64,000 bases of DNA, from the NCBI GenBank assembly GCA_033857955.1, contig JAWVCW010000015.1, positions 1-64,000 on the forward strand, written 5' to 3'. The notes under the pieces are model-generated. The model was not told where the DNA came from, did not search any database, and saw only the letters and a program-made list of their open reading frames with translations. Source of the DNA: Gaiellasilicea sp033857955 (GTDB lineage Bacteria; Actinomycetota; Thermoleophilia; Gaiellales; Gaiellaceae). Position 1 is the first letter of the stretch. Every line of letters begins with the position of its first letter. Below are positions 27,736 through 34,781 of the stretch, one piece after another. Position numbers and translations under genes: made by a program.

Positions 27736-28259
27736 CAGCCGGCCGCGGGGCGAACCACGCTCTTGTCGGCGCTGGCCTCGAGCAGGAAGCGCTTCTCGAG
27801 CTCGGGCAGCGGCTTGCAGGCGGCCCGGTCATTCCTGCAGTCGGCCCCCTCGAGCGAGTACACGCCGGGCTGCTCGATCTCGCCGCGGATCGAGCCGAAG
27901 CCTTTGCCGACGGCGGAGAGGTCGATGCCGCGACCCTGGATCACGATGCGGTAGCGACCGCCGATGACGCGGAAGCGCATGCCGGCGCCGGTGTACTTGA
28001 TCCCGTTGTCGCCCACCAGCACCCATGGCTGGTCGTCGCCGAAGACGACGGGGTCGTTCGCATCCTCGGGCGTGAGGTCGTAGATCGTCACCGTCCCGCG
28101 GTCGAGGCGGCCGATGACGCCGCCGCGCGCCTGGATCGTGACCTTGCCCCGGCCGTCCTCGACCGAGAGGGTGCCGTCACCCGTGCTCAGCCCGGCCATC
28201 CCGGCAACCGGGAGGCCGAGCGCGAGCAGCGCAAGGAGGAGAAAAGTCTTCCGCATCAC
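27735..28259 (-). CDS. Secreted protein of unknown function, in two-component operon
   Basis: 174 aa with a clear signal peptide (MRKTFLLLALLALGLPVAG), followed by a mostly beta domain with repeated short Gly-rich strands. A Cys pair in DCRNDRAAC lies near the C-terminus. The GTG at 28259, just before the ATG, is chosen because GATACT lies exactly six bases upstream. As first gene before a regulator and kinase it may modulate the sensor, but no function can be assigned. Confidence 0.7.
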   Translation of the reverse strand: MMRKTFLLLALLALGLPVAGMAGLSTGDGTLSVEDGRGKVTIQARGGVIGRLDRGTVTIYDLTPEDANDPVVFGDDQPWVLVGDNGIKYTGAGMRFRVIGGRYRIVIQGRGIDLSAVGKGFGSIRGEIEQPGVYSLEGADCRNDRAACKPLPELEKRFLLEASADKSVVRPAAG

Positions 28260-28265
28260 GCTCGC

Positions 28266-28271
28266 AGTATC
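28266..28271 (-). promoter_or_regulatory. Leaderless -10 box of the secreted protein/two-component operon
   Basis: GATACT on the minus strand, six bases before the GTG at 28259. Confidence 0.5.
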
Positions 28272-28373
28272 GACACGCTGCGTGTGCCGAGGGTGATCTT
28301 CATGTAAGGAAAGTGTATGTGGGCGCTGAGGCATCAGCCAGCCCCAGTTTTCCCGATCAGCGAGATCTCAGAC

Positions 28374-29228
28374 TCAATCGTGATAGTGGTAGAAGCCGCG
28401 GCCGGACTTGCGCCCGAGAAGGCCCGCGTTCCGCATCGCGACGAGGCGCGGCGGCGGCGCCATTCTCGGCTCGCGCGTCTTCTCGTACAGCGCCTCCGAC
28501 GCGTGCACGTGCACGTCGATGCCCACGAGATCGACCAGCGTGCACGGCCCCATCGGCCACCCGGCGCCGTTCTTCATTCCCAGGTCGAGGGCCTCGGGCG
28601 TCACGCGCGCCTCGTCCAGGACGCGGATGCAGTCGTTCAGGAGCGGGATCAGGACGCGGTTGACGACGAAGCCGGGCGTGTCGTTGCAGCGGATCGGCGT
28701 CTTTCCGATCCGCTCCCCGAACGCGAACGCCGTCTCGAACGGCTCGTCGGCGGTCAACTCGGCGCGAACGATCTCGACGAGCGGCATCAGCGGTGCCGGG
28801 TTGAAGAAGTGCATGCCGACGACGCGCCCCGGCCGCGTCGTCGCAGCCGCGATCTCGGTGACCGAGAGTGCAGAGGTGTTCGTCGCGAGCACCGCGTCCG
28901 ACCGGCAGATCCGGTCGAGCTGGGCGAAGAGCTCGCGCTTCGGCGACAGCTCCTCGACGATCGCCTCGATCACGAGGTCGCAGTCCGCGACGTCATCGAG
29001 CTCGGTCGTCAGCGACAGCCGCCCGACCGCCTCGTCGCGGGCGGCCTGCTCCAGCTGACCCTTCTCGACCTTGCGCGTGAGGAAGTGTGCGACCTGGGCG
29101 TGCGCCTTCTCGGCGAGCTCCATACTGATCTCGCGGCCGACCGTGTCCACTCCCGCCTCGATGCAGAGCTGCGCGATCCCGGCGCCCATGGCACCCAGTC
29201 CCACCACTCCGACCTTACGCACCTCCAC
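28374..29228 (-). CDS. 3-hydroxybutyryl-CoA dehydrogenase
   Basis: NAD(P)-dependent 3-hydroxyacyl-CoA dehydrogenase of 284 aa. The Rossmann motif GLGAMG is at 10-15, and His140 in GMHFFNPAPLMPLVEI pairs with Glu152. It catalyses acetoacetyl-CoA and 3-hydroxybutyryl-CoA interconversion in fatty-acid or butyrate metabolism. The acetyl-CoA acetyltransferase 1.1 kb away would make acetoacetyl-CoA. GTG start; a TAGGAT lies about eight bases upstream. Confidence 0.9.
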   Translation of the reverse strand: MEVRKVGVVGLGAMGAGIAQLCIEAGVDTVGREISMELAEKAHAQVAHFLTRKVEKGQLEQAARDEAVGRLSLTTELDDVADCDLVIEAIVEELSPKRELFAQLDRICRSDAVLATNTSALSVTEIAAATTRPGRVVGMHFFNPAPLMPLVEIVRAELTADEPFETAFAFGERIGKTPIRCNDTPGFVVNRVLIPLLNDCIRVLDEARVTPEALDLGMKNGAGWPMGPCTLVDLVGIDVHVHASEALYEKTREPRMAPPPRLVAMRNAGLLGRKSGRGFYHYHD

Positions 29229-29253
29229 GGCGCGCGATCCTACAGACGGGGAG

Positions 29254-29343
29254 TCAGCGGCGGTCGTCGAGGCGCGAGTCTGCGCCGTAGAACACGGCGA
29301 GAGGCCCCACGACGAGCAGGAAGACGATGACGACGATGCTCAT
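29254..29343 (-). CDS. Tiny single-span membrane protein (29 aa)
   Basis: A 29-residue frame: one hydrophobic segment (SIVVIVFLLVVGPLAVFYG) and a short charged tail, ADSRLDDRR. A CATGCT box exactly six bases upstream of the ATG at 29343 supports expression and this start; a 38-aa form from 29370 would run over the inverted repeat. I believe similar GADSR-tailed mini-proteins exist in other actinobacteria, but cannot check. Divergent from the LysR gene. Confidence 0.55.
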   Translation of the reverse strand: MSIVVIVFLLVVGPLAVFYGADSRLDDRR

Positions 29344-29349
29344 GGCCGA

Positions 29350-29355
29350 AGCATG
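29350..29355 (-). promoter_or_regulatory. Leaderless -10 box of the 29-aa membrane protein
   Basis: CATGCT on the minus strand, six bases before the ATG at 29343. Confidence 0.45.
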
Positions 29356-29361
29356 AGCGAG

Positions 29362-29378
29362 TTGCTTCATTAGAGCAA
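29362..29378. promoter_or_regulatory. Inverted repeat upstream of the LysR gene
   Basis: TTGCT and AGCAA are perfect 5-bp arms around seven bases, midway between the tiny membrane protein and the LysR gene. LysR proteins often bind such sites next to their own gene, so this is a candidate site. It is not the textbook symmetric T-N11-A. Confidence 0.4.
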
Positions 29379-29402
29379 GTCGAGTTACTCTCTGTTTCGA
29401 TA

Positions 29403-30344
29403 ATGGAAGCTGATAGTTGGTTCGGCGTCGAGCTCCGTCATCTCGCGGCCCTGGAGGCCGTCGCCCGCGAAGGGTCATTCGGCCGCGCCGCGGAATCGCT
29501 CGGGTATACGCAGTCGGCGATCAGCCAGCAGATCCAGACACTCGAGCGGATCGTCGGCCAGCGGCTGCTCGAGCGCCCCGGCGGGCCGCGGGCGGTGTCG
29601 CTCACGGAGGCCGGAGCGCTGCTGCTGCGCCACGCCGAGTCGATCGTCGCGCGCCTCCACGCCGCCCAGGCCGACATGGCCGCGCTCTCGCAGGGACAGA
29701 GCGGCGCGCTGCGCGTCGGCACCTTCCAGAGCGTCGGCGCGAAGGTCTTGCCGGAGGTGATGCGCCGTTTCCTTGCCGCGTGGCCGCTGGTCGAGCTCGA
29801 CCTGCGCGAGTCGACCTCCGACGACGACCTGCTTCGGTTTGTGGAGCGCGGCGAGCTCGACCTGGCGTTCGCAATGTTGCCGACGCTCGAGGGCCCCTTC
29901 GAGGTCGAGGAGCTGCTGCGCGACCGCTATGTCCTCGTCGTCCCGGCAGAACACGAGCTCGGCTCGCTGACCCGCGCGAGCATCGCCGATCTCGGCGACC
30001 TGACGCTGATCGGGAATCGAGTCTGCCGCAGCACCGCGCTCGCCGAGGGCGAGCTCGTGCAGCGCGGCGTCCGGCTCGACGTGAGCTTCCGCTCCGACGA
30101 CAACGGAACCGTGCAGGGCCTCGTCGGAGCGGGGTTCGGCGCCGCTCTCGTGCCGCTGCTCGCGGTCGACCCAAATGACGCGCGCATCGCGGTACTCGAG
30201 CTCGACCCGGAGATCCCGCACCGGCGGATCGCGCTGGCGTGGCACCGAGACCGGCACCGCTCCCCGGCCGCACGCGCATTCGCAGAGCTGACCGCCGCGG
30301 TGTGCACCGAGGTCGAAGCCTCGCTCTCGACGGTGGCGGCGTAG
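29403..30344 (+). CDS. LysR-family transcriptional regulator
   Basis: 313 aa. The N-terminal helix-turn-helix is clear (LAALEAVAREGSFGRAAESL then YTQSAISQQIQTLE, about 12-52), followed by a periplasmic-binding-protein-like effector domain (about 98-305). The effector is unknown. Neighbouring 3-hydroxybutyryl-CoA dehydrogenase, thiolase and aldehyde dehydrogenase make acyl-CoA or aldehyde metabolism a possible regulon (inference). Confidence 0.92.
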   Translation: MEADSWFGVELRHLAALEAVAREGSFGRAAESLGYTQSAISQQIQTLERIVGQRLLERPGGPRAVSLTEAGALLLRHAESIVARLHAAQADMAALSQGQSGALRVGTFQSVGAKVLPEVMRRFLAAWPLVELDLRESTSDDDLLRFVERGELDLAFAMLPTLEGPFEVEELLRDRYVLVVPAEHELGSLTRASIADLGDLTLIGNRVCRSTALAEGELVQRGVRLDVSFRSDDNGTVQGLVGAGFGAALVPLLAVDPNDARIAVLELDPEIPHRRIALAWHRDRHRSPAARAFAELTAAVCTEVEASLSTVAA

Positions 30345-31493
30345 CTAGACGCGCTCGACGACGGCGGCGATCGCCTGGCCGAAGCCGATGCACATACAGG
30401 CGATTCCATAGCGCGCCTCGCGGCGTTCGAGCTCGTTCAGGAGGGTGGCGGTGACGCGGGCGCCGGTGGCACCGAGCGGGTGGCCGAGCGAGATGCCGCC
30501 GCCGTTCGGGTTGATATCGGCGAAGCGGTCTTCGAGACCCGCGTCGTGCGCGAACTGGAGCACGACGGAGGCGAATGCCTCGTTCACCTCGATCACCGAG
30601 ATGTCGTCCCAGCCGAGCCCGGCCTTCTCGAGCGCCTTTCGGCACGCCTCTGGATTGCCGTGCAGCATCCGATACGGGTCGACGCCGGCGAGCCCGAAGG
30701 AGACGAAACGGGCGCGCGGCTCGAGGCCGAGCCGGCCGGCCGCCGCGTCGCTCGTGACGAGGACGGCCGCGGCGCCGTCGACGATCTGGCTTGAGTTGCC
30801 CGCTGTGACAACGCCATCGGGAAGGAACGCGGGCTGGAGCGAGGCGAGCTTCTCGGCCGACGTGTCGCGCCGGGGCGCCTCGTCGACAGCGAAGAGCACG
30901 GCGGCACCGGCCGCCGAGACCTCGACGGGGACGATCTCGTTGTCGAAGTTGCCGGCGTCGATCGCCGCGAGCGCCCTTCTGTGCGACTCGAGCGAGTACG
31001 CGTCGAGCGACTCGCGTGACAGGTTCCATTCGGAGGCGAGCGCCTCGGCGGAGATCCCCTGCGGGACGATTTGCCAGCGCTCGTGCAGCTTGTCGGAGAG
31101 GTCGCCGCCGTTCGACCCCATCGGAACGCGGGACATCATTTCGACACCGGCGGAGACGACCACGTCGAGCTGTCCGGCCCAGATTCCGGCGGCCGCGTTG
31201 AGGTTCGTTTGCATCGAGGAACCGCACTGCCGGTCGACGGTCGTCCCGCAGACGGTCTCGGGCCAGCCGGCGACCATCGGCGCCATCCGTCCGATGTTCC
31301 AGCCCTGCTCGCCGATCTGTGTCACGCAACCCATCTGCACGTCCTCGACCTCGGCCGGGTCGAGGTCGTGGCGGGCGACGAGGCCGTTCAGGACTTGCGC
31401 CGCGAGCTCGTCGCCGCGCGTCCCGGCGAGGGAGCCGTTGCGGCGACCGATCGGGCTGCGAACGGCGTCGACGATCAGTGCTTCCGAGGCCAC
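30345..31493 (-). CDS. Acetyl-CoA acetyltransferase (thiolase)
   Basis: 382-aa thiolase. Catalytic residues are Cys90 in VDRQCGSSM, His338 in SLGHPLGATGAR and Cys368 in CMCIGFGQ. It either condenses two acetyl-CoA or cleaves 3-ketoacyl-CoA; chain length cannot be read. The GTG start has TATGCT six bases upstream. That promoter overlaps the divergent aldehyde dehydrogenase promoter. Confidence 0.92.
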   Translation of the reverse strand: MASEALIVDAVRSPIGRRNGSLAGTRGDELAAQVLNGLVARHDLDPAEVEDVQMGCVTQIGEQGWNIGRMAPMVAGWPETVCGTTVDRQCGSSMQTNLNAAAGIWAGQLDVVVSAGVEMMSRVPMGSNGGDLSDKLHERWQIVPQGISAEALASEWNLSRESLDAYSLESHRRALAAIDAGNFDNEIVPVEVSAAGAAVLFAVDEAPRRDTSAEKLASLQPAFLPDGVVTAGNSSQIVDGAAAVLVTSDAAAGRLGLEPRARFVSFGLAGVDPYRMLHGNPEACRKALEKAGLGWDDISVIEVNEAFASVVLQFAHDAGLEDRFADINPNGGGISLGHPLGATGARVTATLLNELERREARYGIACMCIGFGQAIAAVVERV

Positions 31494-31499
31494 ACAGGG

Positions 31500-31509
31500 A
31501 GCATAGACT
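31500..31509. promoter_or_regulatory. Overlapping divergent leaderless -10 boxes
   Basis: TATGCT on the minus strand (31500-31505) lies six bases before the thiolase GTG, and TAGACT on the plus strand (31504-31509) six bases before the aldehyde dehydrogenase ATG. The two boxes share two base pairs, so both promoters cannot be occupied at once. Confidence 0.6.
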
Positions 31510-31515
31510 CAAGGG

Positions 31516-32943
31516 ATGGCCGTGACGGCGTCCGAGAAGAGGCTGCTGATCGGCGGCGAGTGGGTCGAGACGGGCAACTGGGTCGAGGTCCGCTCTCCGT
31601 ACTCGGGCGAGCTGATCGGGCGAGTCGCGAAGGCAGGCGCGGACGAGGCCCGGCGCGCCGTCGACGCCGCCGCGGCCGCCATGCGCGAGCCTCTCCCGGC
31701 GCACAAGCGTGCAGAGATCCTCGTCCGCGTCGCGGGCTTTCTCGGCCGCCGGCACGACGAGGTCGCGCAGACGATCTCGGCCGAAGCCGGCAAGCCCCTC
31801 AAGGCAGCGAAGGTCGAGGCGGCGCGCGCGATGTCCACGTTCACGATGGCCGCGGTGGAAGCGCGAAAGCTGGCCGGCGAGATGGTGCCGATGGACGCCT
31901 CGCAGGCCGGCGCCGGGAAGCTCGCCTTCACGCTCCGCCTGCCGATCGGCGTTGTCGGCGCGATCTCGCCGTTCAACTTCCCACTCAACCTGGTCGCCCA
32001 CAAGATCGCGCCCGCGCTTGCCGCGGGTTGCGCCGTCGTTCTGAAGCCCGCGTCGCAGACGCCGTTCTCGGCGCTTCTGCTCGCTGAGCTCGAGACCGAA
32101 GCGGGCCTTCCTCCGGGCTGGCTCAACGTGCTGGTCGGCCCGGCGTCGGAGATCGGTGACGTGCTCGTCGAGGACGAGCGCGTCCGCGCGATCACGTTCA
32201 CCGGCTCGGGCGAGGTCGGCTGGAAGCTGGCAGAGCGAGCGCCACGCAAACGGGTCAAGCTCGAGCTCGGGAACGCGACGCCCGTGATCGTCGAGGCCGA
32301 TGCCGATCTCGACGACGCAGCCGCGAAGCTCGCGGCGAACGCCTTCTCGTTCGCCGGCCAGAGCTGCATCTCGATTCAGCGGATCTACATCCATCGCTCC
32401 AGGTACGACGACCTGCTCGGCCGCTTCCTGCCGAAGGTGGAAGCGCTCGTCGTCGGTGACCCGGCAGACGAGGAGACGGACGTCGGGCCTCTGATCGACC
32501 GCGGAGCCCGCGATCGAGTGCTCGCCTGGATCGAGGAGGCCCGCCAGGCGGGCGCCGAGATCCTGACGGGCGGCGAGCTGGACGGCGAGCTCGTGCGACC
32601 GACGGTGATCGCCAACGCGGGACCGGAGCTGAAGGTCTCCTGCGACGAGGTGTTCGGGCCTGTCTGCACCGTCACCGCCTACGACACGCTCGACGAAGCG
32701 ATCGAGCTCGCGAACGGGACGCGCTTCGGGCTCCAGGCCGGAATCTTCACCAGCAACGTGAAGACGGCGCTGGCTTCCGCGCATCGGCTGGAGTTCGGCG
32801 GCGTCACGATCAACGAGGCTCCGACGTTCCGCGCCGACCAGATGCCCTACGGCGGTGTCAAGGACTCCGGCAACACGCGTGAGGGACCCGCGTATGCGGT
32901 GCGCGAGCTGACCGAGGACCGGCTCGTCGTGATCGACCTCTGA
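31516..32943 (+). CDS. NAD(P)-dependent aldehyde dehydrogenase
   Basis: 475 aa, ALDH superfamily. Catalytic Cys284 (FAGQSC), general base Glu250 (LELGN), cofactor loop GSGEVG (230-235) and Asn154 (PFNFPLN) are all present. The sequence style resembles lactaldehyde or phosphorylated-aldehyde dehydrogenases rather than betaine aldehyde dehydrogenase, but the substrate is not determined. TAGACT lies six bases before the ATG. Confidence 0.9.
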   Translation: MAVTASEKRLLIGGEWVETGNWVEVRSPYSGELIGRVAKAGADEARRAVDAAAAAMREPLPAHKRAEILVRVAGFLGRRHDEVAQTISAEAGKPLKAAKVEAARAMSTFTMAAVEARKLAGEMVPMDASQAGAGKLAFTLRLPIGVVGAISPFNFPLNLVAHKIAPALAAGCAVVLKPASQTPFSALLLAELETEAGLPPGWLNVLVGPASEIGDVLVEDERVRAITFTGSGEVGWKLAERAPRKRVKLELGNATPVIVEADADLDDAAAKLAANAFSFAGQSCISIQRIYIHRSRYDDLLGRFLPKVEALVVGDPADEETDVGPLIDRGARDRVLAWIEEARQAGAEILTGGELDGELVRPTVIANAGPELKVSCDEVFGPVCTVTAYDTLDEAIELANGTRFGLQAGIFTSNVKTALASAHRLEFGGVTINEAPTFRADQMPYGGVKDSGNTREGPAYAVRELTEDRLVVIDL

Positions 32944-32996
32944 CGGTAACCCGACCCACGCGCCAACCGCCCCGTAGAGCGCTCCGAAGCGCCAAG

Positions 32997-33002
32997 TACA
33001 CT
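32997..33002 (+). promoter_or_regulatory. Leaderless -10 box of the zinc-ribbon pair
   Basis: TACACT lies six bases before the GTG at 33009. Confidence 0.5.
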
Positions 33003-33008
33003 CGCGCC

Positions 33009-33428
33009 GTGGTGCGTTTCTCGCCCCTGCAGAAGCTCCTGCGCCGGCAGGCGGGCCTGACCGACGGGACTCCCCCCACGACACCGCGACGGCGGCGTCC
33101 GGCGCCTCCCTCCAGCGACCTCCGTCGCGAGCGGCGCGCGCTGATGCGCCTGCGCGAGCAGAAGCTCCGCGACCTCGGCGGACTCTCGCTCGAGATGTAC
33201 CGGCGCGATCAGTTCCGCGAAGACCTGCTGCTCGAACGCTGCGCCGAGCTGATCGGGCTCGAAGCCCGGATCCACGAGCTCGACATGCTCCTCGGGTCGG
33301 TCCGGCCGGCGTCCGGAGCTTCCCGCGCCGCCCGCTGCGACTGCGGCGCACCACTTCTCTGGGGCTCCCGCTTCTGCGCGAGCTGTGGCCGGCCCGTCGC
33401 AGCCGAGGCCGCCGGAGGCGCCCGTTGA
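33009..33428 (+). CDS. Zinc-ribbon protein with coiled-coil middle
   Basis: 139 aa. A basic, Pro-rich N-terminus is followed by a charged helical region (about 37-95), then a C-terminal zinc ribbon with two CxC/CxxC knuckles (CDCG about 109-112, CASCG about 123-127). No enzyme motif. The stop overlaps the next gene by four bases (TTGA), so the two zinc-ribbon proteins are probably co-translated. Confidence 0.7.
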   Translation: MVRFSPLQKLLRRQAGLTDGTPPTTPRRRRPAPPSSDLRRERRALMRLREQKLRDLGGLSLEMYRRDQFREDLLLERCAELIGLEARIHELDMLLGSVRPASGASRAARCDCGAPLLWGSRFCASCGRPVAAEAAGGAR

Positions 33429-34114
33429 GCGAACCCGCCCCGCCCCGGTGCCCGCGGTGCGACGCGAAGGTGGCCGCCAACCAAGAGTACTGCCTGGAGT
33501 GCGGCAACCGGCTCGAACCGGAGCGGCGCTCGGGCCCGGTCGAGCGCGCCTCGGCCGGAATCGGTCAACGGCACGCCTGGGCGGGTGCCTGGGTCGTCCC
33601 GGCGCTCCTCGGCCTCGTCATCGCCATCCTCGGCACCGGCGCCGCGATCGCGATCTCCAGCGACGGCGAGGTGCGGAGCGCAGTCTCCACCGCGACGGGT
33701 GGCAGTCTGACCGTGACGGACGACACCTCCACGCTAACGGCGCCCGAGCCCACAGAGCCCACGACGACGGCCGGCCCGCCTGCCACGACCGCCCCGCCTG
33801 CCACGACCGCCCCCAGGCCGCCGGCGAACCCGGCGGCGATCGCCTGGCCCCGCGACCGGCGCGGCTGGACAATCGTGCTCGTCTCACTTCCGCAGGCGAA
33901 CGGTCGTGCGACGGCGAATGCGAAGGCGGCCGAGGCGCGCCGCCGTGGCCTCCGCCGGGTCGGCGTCCTCGACTCCGGGCGCTACGCGAGCCTTCATCCC
34001 GGCTACTACGTCGTCTTCCAGGGCGTCTTCGACTCCGAGGCCGAAGCGGCCAGTGCGCTGCAGCGGGCGCGCGCCGTCTTCCCTGCCGCGTACCAGCGCG
34101 AAATCGTCCCGTAG
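33425..34114 (+). CDS. Membrane-anchored zinc-ribbon protein with SPOR-like domain
   Basis: 229 aa from a TTG start that overlaps the previous stop. Order: N-terminal zinc ribbon (CPRC at 9-12, CLEC at 23-26), one membrane segment (about 55-76), a Thr/Pro-rich flexible linker (about 100-135) and a C-terminal alpha/beta domain (about 146-228). The last domain resembles a SPOR fold, with GYYVVFQGVFDSEAEA. SPOR domains bind denuded septal glycan, so a cell-wall role is possible. A hairpin directly follows. Confidence 0.7.
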   Translation: MSEPAPPRCPRCDAKVAANQEYCLECGNRLEPERRSGPVERASAGIGQRHAWAGAWVVPALLGLVIAILGTGAAIAISSDGEVRSAVSTATGGSLTVTDDTSTLTAPEPTEPTTTAGPPATTAPPATTAPRPPANPAAIAWPRDRRGWTIVLVSLPQANGRATANAKAAEARRRGLRRVGVLDSGRYASLHPGYYVVFQGVFDSEAEAASALQRARAVFPAAYQREIVP

Positions 34115-34134
34115 GTGTAGGAAATACCTGCACC
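34114..34134 (+). terminator. Hairpin at the end of the zinc-ribbon operon
   Basis: GGTGTAGG and CCTGCACC form an 8-bp stem with one G-U pair around AAATA, starting at the last base of the stop codon. No T-tract. Confidence 0.45.
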
Positions 34135-34194
34135 GGGCAGACGCGTTCGGAACGCCCGAAGTGTTGGCGGTGCAGAGAACTTTTGTGAACGACT

Positions 34195-34222
34195 TTGTAA
34201 CAGCACTGGTTGTCCGTATACT
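34195..34222 (+). promoter_or_regulatory. Likely sigma70 promoter
   Basis: TTGTAA (34195-34200), 16 bp, TATACT (34217-34222), in an AT-richer gap. It would give a leader of about 57 bases before the ATG at 34286, which has a GGGAG ribosome site. Confidence 0.5.
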
Positions 34223-34285
34223 CGTTATCGACCACCCCCGCCGGAACCTCATTTTCGGCCTGTAGATGGGGCAGAACAGGGAGCG

Positions 34286-34747
34286 ATGACCGTCCAGATG
34301 GAAGCCCAGCTCATGCAACTGCAAGCGTGCATGTATCAGTATTCGCGAGCGATATATCGGTCGATTAAAGACCTGATCGACCCCTATTCAGAGCCGGGGG
34401 TTCAGCTCGAGTCGAGGCGTGCCGTGCTCGAGCAATGCGAACAGACGATGGAGCGGCTCGCGGCGGACCCGCACTACTTCGCAAAGCCCGATCGTGCCCT
34501 GTTCCAGGACATTCGCCGCTTCTTCCCGATCACCGCGCAGGCCCAGGTGGCCTGGGCCGTGAAGGAAGGCGTCGGCGCGGCCGTCGGCTTCATCGAGGAG
34601 CAACTGGAGGCCGGCGCGCTCGACGGCGGTGTCGCACGTTGCCGGGCGACGACACGTAAGGGCAAGCCCTGTCAGCGCACACCGCTGCCGGAGCGCGACT
34701 ACTGCCCGTCGCACCAACATCTCGAGCGCGCGCTCGCGGCTGCCTAG
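34286..34747 (+). CDS. Conserved-looking protein with C-terminal zinc-finger-like motif
   Basis: 153 aa. Residues 1-110 look helical with no recognised domain. The C-terminus carries RCRATTRKGKPC followed by DYCPSHQH. This C-x6-7-C-x(n)-C-x3-H pattern resembles short zinc-binding modules found at protein ends in many bacteria. Nothing indicates the partner. It has its own likely promoter and a GGGAG ribosome site. pafBC begins 34 bases later and may be co-transcribed. Confidence 0.65.
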   Translation: MTVQMEAQLMQLQACMYQYSRAIYRSIKDLIDPYSEPGVQLESRRAVLEQCEQTMERLAADPHYFAKPDRALFQDIRRFFPITAQAQVAWAVKEGVGAAVGFIEEQLEAGALDGGVARCRATTRKGKPCQRTPLPERDYCPSHQHLERALAAA

Positions 34748-34781
34748 GCACACGACAGCGACCCGATAAGCTCGGGCGCTA

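Noticed and set aside
29362..29378. Classical LysR T-N11-A box
   Set aside because: The arms are symmetric but the T and A of the motif do not fall at symmetric positions; kept only as a candidate inverted repeat.
29602..33507. Open frame of about 1,300 codons on the minus strand
   Set aside because: Arg/Ala/Gly-rich translation lying across LysR, thiolase and aldehyde dehydrogenase genes, all of which have clear motifs in other frames.
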